From assembly GCA_017302795.1 (NCBI GenBank), contig JAFLCB010000003.1:276650-340649 (forward strand): a DNA stretch of 64,000 bases, written 5' to 3'. The notes beneath the pieces were generated by a model. It was not told where the DNA came from and made no database searches. It saw nothing but the letters and a program-made list of their open reading frames with translations. Positions 25,343 through 32,760 of the stretch are shown here, one piece after another; the first letter of the stretch is position 1; every line of letters begins with the position of its first letter. Source of the stretch: Deltaproteobacteria bacterium. GTDB taxonomy: Bacteria; Bdellovibrionota; Bdellovibrionia; Bdellovibrionales; JAMPXM01. A program made the position numbers and the translations under genes.

Positions 25343-25781
25343 TACAGCGACAAAATAGTAGCAAAAACAGGTGGCAAACCTTTTGACGGTTTTTCCGTCT
25401 TATCGACTCGATCTGAGTCACTTGAACTGCGGTTGGCAATTGTCGTGGTATCTCCCTATTTCCATTGCGTGATCGATTTGCGAATCGCCGGCGAAAACTG
25501 AAATCGTTCAAATTCGTTCATTTTTTTGACATGATCTCTTCGCCATCAAGACATTCCTGTGTCGATTTGTATTTACGTCTCAAACTTGATCGTAAGTGGA
25601 CTCGACTTTCAAAGAGTGAGTCCTAGTTTTCGAAAACTCCCTAGCTAAACCAAGTGTATCAAACCGGATCTGGGTTTTGATTTCCGCCGGACTTTCGCAA
25701 GTCTACACGCTTTCTAGACCTCCAGTCCCGGCGCTACAGGGCCGATGGATAGGTAAGCGAAACGCCATTGGAGGACGTCTC
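25343..25781. other. 439-bp intergenic region before the GYF-PilZ operon
   Basis: No gene is seen. It contains a weak hairpin GACGG-ttttt-CCGTC at 25385-25399, possibly the end of the phn transcript. The 15-bp inverted repeat GACTCGATCTGAGTC at 25405-25419 is listed separately, and a left half-site GTCTCA followed by AACTTGATC lies at 25577-25591. The last ~20 bases hold GGAGG (25770-25774), the ribosome binding site of the next gene. The length and symmetric elements suggest a regulated promoter. Confidence 0.6.
25405..25419. promoter_or_regulatory. possible variant of the palindromic motif
   Basis: GACTC-GATCT-GAGTC followed by AC. It has the same 15-bp length and trailing AC as the four main copies. 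The symmetric positions 2 and 14 are swapped (T to A and A to T), which keeps the dyad. It lies 363 bases before the operon start. It may be a divergent site or coincidence. Confidence 0.3.
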
Positions 25782-26654
25782 ATGTCATCGAGTTCGGAAC
25801 GGTTTCATGTCGCACGCGGGGAAACACCGGTCGGTCAATTTAGCGTCGACGAAATTTTGGCACGCGTTGAGAAGGGTGAACTCGACCCGCTTGATCATGT
25901 GTATGACGAAGAAAAGCTGGATTGGATCCCGATTAGCTTTCATCCTAGTTTCTCTCACCATACAGATTCTTGGAAGCGATTGGTGGCGGCGAAACAAAGC
26001 TCAGAGCAAAAAGCATCCCTTGAGCTACTAAATTCGAGCAAAACAGCTTCGAACCAGCAAGAGGAGTGGTTTGTTCTAAAGGGCGATCATCGATTTGGCC
26101 CGTATGAATACCTCGAGCTTATTCGCTTAACTCAAGAAAAAAGTTTGAATGACTGGGATTTCGTTTGGACGAAGCGTTTTCCAAAATGGGTGAGAATCGC
26201 AACTTTAACCGAGTTCAAACCAGAAACAATTCAGTCTCTTCGCGAAACCTTAAGCGAACGGCTTGGTGGAACGTTGAACGAAATCTTCTTTCGTCGACGG
26301 TATGCACGGGCTTCGTTTGAGGGGTCAATTCTAGTTCATAACAATCAACGGCTTTTCAAAGGCAAATCTCTTGAATTGGGCGCAGGAGGAATAAGCTTAG
26401 TTCTCCAGGACGGCGATCTTTCCGTCGGAGACAAAGTCCACGTTCACATCAAGCCATCAAAAGATACCCCCGCCTTTAATTCCTCTTGCGAGGTCATGAG
26501 CCGACGAGCACTGAGTGCGGGCGATTCGAATGCGCAAGTCGTTTTCGGAATAAAATTTTTAGAAATCGATGAGCGAGTGAAGTCACAGATCGATCATTGG
26601 GCCACAGGTAAAGTCAACGAACAGCATGATTCTTCAAAAAAGGACGCCGCATGA
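25782..26654 (+). CDS. GYF-GYF-PilZ domain protein
   Basis: 290 aa from ATG 25782, set by GGAGG seven bases upstream. An open frame back to 25677 has no ribosome binding site. Residues ~7-60 (FHVARGETPVGQFSVDEI, ending LDWIPI) and ~98-150 (EEWFVLKGDHRFGPYEYLEL, ending FPKWVRI) are two GYF_2-like modules. Residues ~190-285 are a PilZ-type domain: RRRYARASFEG supplies the Arg-rich entry, but the second motif reads ELGAGGISL, with Gly where canonical D/NxSxxG has Ser. Binding of cyclic di-GMP is therefore possible but doubtful. No membrane segment is seen. It heads an eight-gene operon and overlaps the next gene by four bases. Confidence 0.8.
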   Translation: MSSSSERFHVARGETPVGQFSVDEILARVEKGELDPLDHVYDEEKLDWIPISFHPSFSHHTDSWKRLVAAKQSSEQKASLELLNSSKTASNQQEEWFVLKGDHRFGPYEYLELIRLTQEKSLNDWDFVWTKRFPKWVRIATLTEFKPETIQSLRETLSERLGGTLNEIFFRRRYARASFEGSILVHNNQRLFKGKSLELGAGGISLVLQDGDLSVGDKVHVHIKPSKDTPAFNSSCEVMSRRALSAGDSNAQVVFGIKFLEIDERVKSQIDHWATGKVNEQHDSSKKDAA

Positions 26655-27667
26655 AAAACATCCTTCATATGAGATTGAAACCTGCGGAGGTCGGAATTAC
26701 TCGGTTGATGGCTGCAGTTGTTGCTAGTGCGGCTCTTTCAGTAGCTTGCGGAAATCAAAACTTCGCCGTCGAAGATGCCTCATCGAATTTCGGTCAGCAG
26801 GTGACCTATAATACCGAAGTAGATGTTTTGTGGGTCGTCGATACGAGCTCCTCGATGGCAAAACACCAAGAACTCTTGGCAAACCAGGTGCCGATATTTC
26901 TTGAAGGCCTAAACGCAACGGGGTTGGACTATCAGATTGGTGTAACGACGATGGATATGAGCTCCAGTGGCGCAGGCGGACGCTTGTTAGCCCAGTCAGG
27001 TACGCCGCGAGTGCTAAAAAAGTCGACCCCTAATCTGGCTGCGCTCTTGGCTGGTCGTTTGAAAGCGGGGGAATCAGGGTCACCAGTTGAACGTGGCCGC
27101 GAAGCCTTAATGTCTGCGCTCGATCAATCAAAGACGGGAATGGTCAATGACGGACTCTTGCGACCTAACTCGCTACTGAACGTCATATTTCTGACCAACG
27201 AGGAAGATCAGTCGAATAGCTCCATCGACTATGTTGCAGCACTCGATCAAATCAAACCGATCCTTCCGCTAGGTGATCGAAGCTGGATTTCGCATTTCAT
27301 GGGTGTCATGAGCAGCGATAGTGCGTGTCAGACGGCCGAGTGGGGATTTTCGTCGCCCGGGCTGCGTTACATGGATCTTTCAACCGCAAGTGGTGGTGCT
27401 AAAGAGTCAATTTGTGACGCTGACTTCAAGCGCGCACTGACTAACGTTCGATCTCGAGTGCTAGAGGTTTTAACGGAATTCGCCTTGGATCGAGATCCAG
27501 TGGTTTCCTCGATTCGAGTTTATGTCGATGGCGTTGAAATTCCAAAAAGCGAAACGAACGGCTGGTCCTATCGTGAATCGGCGAACTCAATCCGCTTTCA
27601 CGGATCCGCGATCCCTAAAGCCGGCTCGCGCATTAAGGTCGATTTTGACCCAGAAGGGCTGAAGTAA
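26651..27667 (+). CDS. VWA-domain lipoprotein
   Basis: 338 aa. Signal peptide with lipobox ALSVAC (Cys at ~33), so anchored to a membrane. A von Willebrand factor A domain occupies ~55-270: MIDAS start VLWVVDTSSSMAKH (DxSxS complete) and later NVIFLTNEED. The C-terminal ~70 residues form a small beta domain (VYVDGVEIPKSETNGWSY). VWA lipoproteins often scaffold envelope complexes in a metal-dependent way. ATGA overlap with the PilZ gene and a one-base overlap with the next gene show strict coupling. Confidence 0.82.
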   Translation: MKNILHMRLKPAEVGITRLMAAVVASAALSVACGNQNFAVEDASSNFGQQVTYNTEVDVLWVVDTSSSMAKHQELLANQVPIFLEGLNATGLDYQIGVTTMDMSSSGAGGRLLAQSGTPRVLKKSTPNLAALLAGRLKAGESGSPVERGREALMSALDQSKTGMVNDGLLRPNSLLNVIFLTNEEDQSNSSIDYVAALDQIKPILPLGDRSWISHFMGVMSSDSACQTAEWGFSSPGLRYMDLSTASGGAKESICDADFKRALTNVRSRVLEVLTEFALDRDPVVSSIRVYVDGVEIPKSETNGWSYRESANSIRFHGSAIPKAGSRIKVDFDPEGLK

Positions 27668-30600
27668 TGAGACCCGCACCGGTCCGACAGATGCTTGCGA
27701 CTATATGTGTGCTGACGACATTCGTTTCAGTGGCGCACGCCGCAGAAAAGAGATCGGCGACTATCGAAGATGAACTTAAGCTTCGCGCCGGCGACGAGCA
27801 AGGCAACGAGTTGAAAGCTCTGAAAACAGAAATGCTTGTCATGCGTTCCGAGAAAAAAGCGCTTGAGCAACTAGAAAAGCTAAAGGTGCGGTACAAGGGC
27901 ACCCGGATGGAGCCTGAGATTCTATTTCGGCTGGGCGAAATCTATATGCGTCGCGCGCGAACCGAGCGCTTTTTTGAAGTACATAGAGATTCGAATCAAA
28001 TTGTACGCTTCGCTCCTGAGATGGTCCGGACCGCTTCGGAAGTAAAACAAATCCGTCGCGCTATTTCAATTTACGTAGATCTTGAAGCCCGCTTCCCTAG
28101 ATTCCGGGCGCGTGACGTTGTTGTTTTTAACACAGCCTACGCCTTCCAGCAAGTCGGTGAGGACTTAAACGCCGAAAAGCAATTTCAGCGTTTACTCAGT
28201 CAGCATCCAAATTCTAATCTTGTTCCTGATGCCCTCCTCTCGCTTGGAGAAATACAATATTCACGGCGCCAGTTTTCCGGAGCGCTCGCTTACTTCTTGA
28301 AAATCAAAGAGCATCCCGAGGCGCGGGTTTACCCCTATGGGCTCTATAAAGCGGCGTGGTGTAAGTACAATATGCAAGACGAGACAGCCGGCGTTAAGCT
28401 CTTAGAAGAAGTCGTCGCTTTCGGTCACCAGCAAGTGAAGGATTCAACGGGAAATTCGAAGCTTGATCTTCGTAAAGAAGCGCTAGGCGACTTGGCTTTG
28501 TTCTTCTCGGAATCCAAAAAGGCTGAAGATGCCGTCTCCTACTTTGCTGCACAAGCGAAAGATTTGGACGCGGTTCCTTACATATTAAGGTTGGTTGAAA
28601 TTTATAAGCGCCATTCAAAGTATGGCGAAGTTGATATCGTTCTGCGAGACATACTAGCGAAGCTACCTCAAACAGCGATGATTGCAGACGTCCATGAGGA
28701 ATTGATTTGGAATGCGGATCGTCAAAAGAAGCGCGAGGTTGCGGTTATCCAGCTTATTGAACTTGACCGCACGTGTGACTCTCTTTCGGCTAAAAAAGTT
28801 TGTGATGATAAAGTTGTCGAGATTTCTAAGAAACTAGGCGCAAAACTTCACGCTTATTGGAAGCGAGATAAGTTGCCGGAGACAGCAGATCAGGCACTCA
28901 AGGCTTACGAGGTTTATCTCGGAAATACAATCTTGGTTGGGCATGAGGCCGCCCAGGTTCGTTATGCCTACGCGGACTTGATGTTTGCGCGAGCGCGTTT
29001 TCGAGAAGCAAGTGCGAACTACGCTTTGGTGAATGAAGAAGCAGAAACCGCAGCGACAAAAAATCGCGGGCAAGCCGCAGGCTTTAGTCTTATGAAGACC
29101 GATCCTAAGCTCGCCGTTGATGCTGCCTATGGAGCTGTTGTAGCTCTCGAGAAGGCGGTCAGTGATGGGCAGTGGTCAGATGCCGACGAACAAACGTTCG
29201 GCAAATTGGGCGATCGTTACCTTACGCGCGCACCCAAAGGACCATACGCCCTAGACGTGAAATTCAAAAAATCCTTTATCGCCTACGAAAAAGAACGGTT
29301 TGATATTGCAGCTGCCGGTTTCAAGGCGATTGGCTGGTCAAAAGAGAATCTTGACCACCCGAAAACTATGAAGGCTCAGGATCTCTACCTCGATATCCTA
29401 AATATTCGTAAAGACTATACGGGCCTCAAGGATGCAGCGTACTTACTTTTAGCAATGGCGCCCGCCACACAAGATGAAAAAGGCAAAGCGCGTTCCGACC
29501 AATTGGGTAAGATCCGCCGCGAAGCTTGGTTCGCTGAGGTTGGCGAGCTCGAGCTAAGAGCAAAGAAAAATGAAGAACTCTACAAAGCTGTTGAAATGTA
29601 CCGTAGCTTTGCGCTTGAGAATAGAGCTTCTGAACTTGCGCCGCGCGCGTGGTGGAACGCGAGCCAAATTTTATTTCGAACCTCGAAAGCTGCAGAAGGT
29701 GCAGCAATGTGCGCCCAAATGCACAAAAACTTTCCAGGCTCAGCCAATAGTAAAGAATGCTTGCAGCAAGCAGTGCAGACTTACGAGTCCATCGCCCGCC
29801 TTGATCTCGCTTCCAATGTCTCGTTGAATTTAGCAGAAATAGAAAATGACCAAGCAAAGTCCGCGAAGTGGAAAAATCTTGCCACCGAGTTTCTCGCATT
29901 GTCGGGCGCACGAGAGGGAAAAGACCAAGCACTTCGTCATTTTTTAAAGCAAGTGGATGAAAAAGGTCGGACGAAACAGCAGCAGGCGGATGTGCTCGAG
30001 AAGGCATTCCAGCTGGCAAAAGAAATTGGCGACGAGAGACTGATTTCTGCTGCTCGGCTAAAGATTGAGTCACTTGGTATCGAGCCGCATACCAGCAGAT
30101 TTCTTGTTGAGGAGGCTGAGGCGGTTTACAAGGCAGGCGATTCGAACAAAGCCTTTAACCTTGCAAAGCGGGTCGTCGGTCGTGAGTCCCAGTTAAGTCA
30201 GGCAAAGAATCTTCCGGCGCGAGCGCGGCTTCTTCAAGCTCGTGTCTTGGAAGATGAATACCGTTCACAAAGCGTCAAAGCACGTGTTGACCGGATCGGA
30301 ATTGTCCTCGCAATCAAAACAGAGAAACTTGAGAAGGCCCAGAAAGCCTATCAGTCAGCAGCAAGAATGGGAGATCCGTCGATTGCTATCGAAAGTCAGT
30401 CGAAACTCGCCGAGCTTTACATCGACTATTCGAAAACCGTGCGTGCGATGAAGCTGCCGGCAGATGTTCCAGAAGCCGACCAGAAGGCATTCGCCCAGGA
30501 GATAGAACAGATTGCACTTCCAATGGAAGAAAAAGGCATTGAGGCCTTAAGCCAGGCAGTCGATGCCGCTAAAAAGACAGCGCGCCTCGATGGGCTCGCC

Positions 30601-30744
30601 GGTGAGCTTCAGCGCCGACTTGATCGGCTGAACATGAAGGCCGACACAGGTTCCGAAAAAATTAATGTTGAGCCGCTACCGCGGATTGTCCCGGGATTTA
30701 GTTGGAAATTACTAGGCAATTGGAACAGAGGGGTCGGGCAATGA
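27667..30744 (+). CDS. large periplasmic TPR protein, GltD/AgmU-like
   Basis: 1025 aa. Signal peptide MRPAPVRQMLATICVLTTFVSVAHA, then almost entirely helical TPR-type repeats (for example LEARFPRFRARDVVVFNTAYAF and YPYGLYKAAWCKYNM). No membrane anchor follows the signal peptide, so it is periplasmic. In Myxococcus a long periplasmic TPR protein (GltD/AgmU) precedes a TPR lipoprotein (GltE/AglT) in the gliding-motor cluster. The same order and sizes are seen here, which supports but does not prove orthology. It overlaps the next ATG by four bases. Confidence 0.6.
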   Translation: MRPAPVRQMLATICVLTTFVSVAHAAEKRSATIEDELKLRAGDEQGNELKALKTEMLVMRSEKKALEQLEKLKVRYKGTRMEPEILFRLGEIYMRRARTERFFEVHRDSNQIVRFAPEMVRTASEVKQIRRAISIYVDLEARFPRFRARDVVVFNTAYAFQQVGEDLNAEKQFQRLLSQHPNSNLVPDALLSLGEIQYSRRQFSGALAYFLKIKEHPEARVYPYGLYKAAWCKYNMQDETAGVKLLEEVVAFGHQQVKDSTGNSKLDLRKEALGDLALFFSESKKAEDAVSYFAAQAKDLDAVPYILRLVEIYKRHSKYGEVDIVLRDILAKLPQTAMIADVHEELIWNADRQKKREVAVIQLIELDRTCDSLSAKKVCDDKVVEISKKLGAKLHAYWKRDKLPETADQALKAYEVYLGNTILVGHEAAQVRYAYADLMFARARFREASANYALVNEEAETAATKNRGQAAGFSLMKTDPKLAVDAAYGAVVALEKAVSDGQWSDADEQTFGKLGDRYLTRAPKGPYALDVKFKKSFIAYEKERFDIAAAGFKAIGWSKENLDHPKTMKAQDLYLDILNIRKDYTGLKDAAYLLLAMAPATQDEKGKARSDQLGKIRREAWFAEVGELELRAKKNEELYKAVEMYRSFALENRASELAPRAWWNASQILFRTSKAAEGAAMCAQMHKNFPGSANSKECLQQAVQTYESIARLDLASNVSLNLAEIENDQAKSAKWKNLATEFLALSGAREGKDQALRHFLKQVDEKGRTKQQQADVLEKAFQLAKEIGDERLISAARLKIESLGIEPHTSRFLVEEAEAVYKAGDSNKAFNLAKRVVGRESQLSQAKNLPARARLLQARVLEDEYRSQSVKARVDRIGIVLAIKTEKLEKAQKAYQSAARMGDPSIAIESQSKLAELYIDYSKTVRAMKLPADVPEADQKAFAQEIEQIALPMEEKGIEALSQAVDAAKKTARLDGLAGELQRRLDRLNMKADTGSEKINVEPLPRIVPGFSWKLLGNWNRGVGQ

Positions 30745-31682
30745 GAAACTTATTTTATGTTTTCGGCATTGGCTTGATGCTATCTGGCTGCGCGACGACT
30801 CCACCAAGTTCAAAAAATCAATCGTTTGATTCGGCGGCTAAGGAAAGAGCGCGCATTTATCTCAAAGATCTGACGAGCGTAGACTTTAGGTACTCGAACA
30901 CGGGGCGATCATGTGCGGCACCCGTCGAAGGGGACGAATGGAAGGTTTGGGTTCTAGCTGCCGGTTCGTGTGTACAAAAAGGCGATTGGTCTCTGGTTGA
31001 AAAGCTGGGAAATGAAATGGCGTCACGAGAAGTGGATTCTCCTTGGGGTGCATACTTTTTGGGCCTTGCGTCCATTCATAAAGGAGAATTTCTTCGCGCC
31101 CACTGGCTATTTGATCTCGCGGAGAAAAAGGCGGGCGGGCCGATCGGAATCGTTCGATACGAGAAAGCGCGTTTACTTGAGCGTGAAGAAGGGCCGTCGT
31201 CAGCTGCAAAAGAAATGAAAGAAGCCGTTCGCTTGGAATCGAGTTTGGTAGCAGGTCACCTTTGGTTGGCACAAGTGTATCATCGAGATCGAGTGTTGGC
31301 GGAAGCTGAAAAGTACTATCGCCAGGCGCTCGAACTTAAAAGTGATCTTTGGCCTGCGCTCTCGGGGTTGTCTGAAATATTGATTGATAAAAATGACGGC
31401 ATCGAGGCAGCCATTATTCTTTCTCGGGCGATGATTTTACGGCCCGAGTCTGCCGAGACAAGAGTGAAGCTTGCGCATGTTTACGAGAACATGACGAAAG
31501 AGCCGGCGAAAGCTTTGCAAACATTGCGTGAACTTCGCGTGGCGATGGAAAAAGGTCGCGCCAAAGGGCGAGTTGGGTTCGATCTCAATACCAAAATTTT
31601 AACTCTGGAAAAGTCTTTAAAGCCAACTCCGGTCGAGCAAGCGCGCGAGCGTGAACCGGCTGAATCGAAGAAAGGTGGGTAG
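30741..31682 (+). CDS. TPR lipoprotein, GltE/AglT-like
   Basis: 313 aa from ATG 30741 (ATGA overlap). The upstream frame from 30702 is rejected. The lipoprotein signal is MRNLFYVFGIGLMLSGC with Cys at ~17. Helical repeats cover ~75-300, including clear TPRs such as AEKYYRQALELKSDLWPALSGL and AETRVKLAHVYENM. It is likely outer-membrane-anchored and paired with the preceding long TPR protein. The sequence is generic for TPRs, so the AglT assignment rests on gene order. Confidence 0.6.
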   Translation: MRNLFYVFGIGLMLSGCATTPPSSKNQSFDSAAKERARIYLKDLTSVDFRYSNTGRSCAAPVEGDEWKVWVLAAGSCVQKGDWSLVEKLGNEMASREVDSPWGAYFLGLASIHKGEFLRAHWLFDLAEKKAGGPIGIVRYEKARLLEREEGPSSAAKEMKEAVRLESSLVAGHLWLAQVYHRDRVLAEAEKYYRQALELKSDLWPALSGLSEILIDKNDGIEAAIILSRAMILRPESAETRVKLAHVYENMTKEPAKALQTLRELRVAMEKGRAKGRVGFDLNTKILTLEKSLKPTPVEQAREREPAESKKGG

Positions 31683-31686
31683 TCGT

Positions 31687-31950
31687 ATGAGTCTAGGACC
31701 CGTATTTCGGACTTTCGGTGTCGCAATATTCGCCGTCATGCTGTTCACGACTTCGACAGTTTTGGCCAAGAAGGTTCAGTATCGAAAAACTCAAGACGTG
31801 AATTTCGACGCTATGGATGTCGATGGGCAGGTTCGGAACCCAGATGGCGCCTATGTCGTACAGAAGCGAGTCATCGAGTTTCTACCGCTGTATAAAGTAC
31901 GCCGCAATTTCGACGAAAATATAAAAGAGTCCGTCGAGTACGTAAAGTAG
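31687..31950 (+). CDS. small exported protein of the Glt-like operon
   Basis: 87 aa from ATG 31687, with AAAGGTGG upstream. Signal peptide core VFRTFGVAIFAVMLFTTSTVLA. The mature ~62 residues are basic: KKVQYRKTQDVNFDAMDV, then DGQVRNPDGAYVVQKR, then VRRNFDENIKESVEYV. This order (aromatic/basic start, 'G-x-(L/V)-x-x-P-x-G', 'NF..E..SV') resembles small exported proteins I associate with gliding clusters of Myxococcota, but I cannot name one with certainty. It is four bases after the TPR lipoprotein gene. Confidence 0.6.
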   Translation: MSLGPVFRTFGVAIFAVMLFTTSTVLAKKVQYRKTQDVNFDAMDVDGQVRNPDGAYVVQKRVIEFLPLYKVRRNFDENIKESVEYVK

Positions 31951-31958
31951 GGGATAAT

Positions 31959-32741
31959 ATGCGATTGAATGCACGTGCAAAAACCGTAGGTAAAACGCTG
32001 TTGACGACGTTGGTCGCGACCGGAGCTTTTGCTTGTTTGACTTTTCTAGCTGCGGAGCGCGCAAATGCTCAAGCTCCACAAGCTGGTCCTGCCACCGGCG
32101 CTTCAGATAAAGTAGATGTATCGGATCTCGAGAAAAAGTACTGGGCCTCAAAAGACACTGACTTCTCGGTTGTTCAAAATCGCCTGTATTCCAAGGCTGG
32201 TCGTTTTGCACTTACAGCGCAGTACGGTTTTTTGATCAATGACCAGTGGAGCGACGGTCCTACATTCTCGGGTTCACTTGGATACTATTTTAGCGAACGA
32301 CTTGGAGTCGAAGGACATTTGCAAGTCACAAACTCAGTCGATAACAAAGCGTTATCAAATTTGAAATCTCAGGCGGGCACGGCTAATCACGGCAAAATTA
32401 AAGGCTATCAGGGCTTGTCGCTTAACTGGGTTCCGTTCTATGCGAAAATGAGTATTTTGAATTCATCGATCATGTACTTTGATATGGCTATATCGCCTGG
32501 CGTCGGGGTTACGACTTACGACCAACAACGCGAAGATGGCAACATCTCGAAGACGGCACCTACTGTTGCTCTTGATGTCACTCAGTCATTTTTCTTCTCA
32601 AAGTATGCTGCTTTTCGTGTCGACTATAAAAACCGCTGGTTTCAAGAGGAAGTTGTACGCTTTCGAACACCCTCTTCTTCTGTAAACACAGAAACGGCAC
32701 AGACCTCACTTCTGACATTTGGATTCACGCTTTACTATTAG
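31959..32741 (+). CDS. outer-membrane beta-barrel protein, GltA/GltB-like
   Basis: 260 aa with signal peptide (MRLNARAKTVGKTLLTTLVATGAFACL..., cleavage near ANAQA). The mature part has alternating beta strands, a GRFALTAQYGFL strand and GYYFSERLGVEGHLQV, a motif I recognise from the outer-membrane beta-barrel family common in Myxococcota, and ends TFGFTLYY with a C-terminal aromatic as outer-membrane proteins do. At this size an eight- to ten-stranded barrel is likely. GltA and GltB of Myxococcus are barrels of this kind next to a TPR protein, as here. Confidence 0.72.
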   Translation: MRLNARAKTVGKTLLTTLVATGAFACLTFLAAERANAQAPQAGPATGASDKVDVSDLEKKYWASKDTDFSVVQNRLYSKAGRFALTAQYGFLINDQWSDGPTFSGSLGYYFSERLGVEGHLQVTNSVDNKALSNLKSQAGTANHGKIKGYQGLSLNWVPFYAKMSILNSSIMYFDMAISPGVGVTTYDQQREDGNISKTAPTVALDVTQSFFFSKYAAFRVDYKNRWFQEEVVRFRTPSSSVNTETAQTSLLTFGFTLYY

Positions 32742-32760
32742 GACCCCGAGGGAGCTTAAG

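Noticed and set aside
29426-30073. 215-aa minus-strand frame inside the large TPR gene
   Set aside because: Antisense to the coding strand of a coherent TPR protein; no homology-like features.
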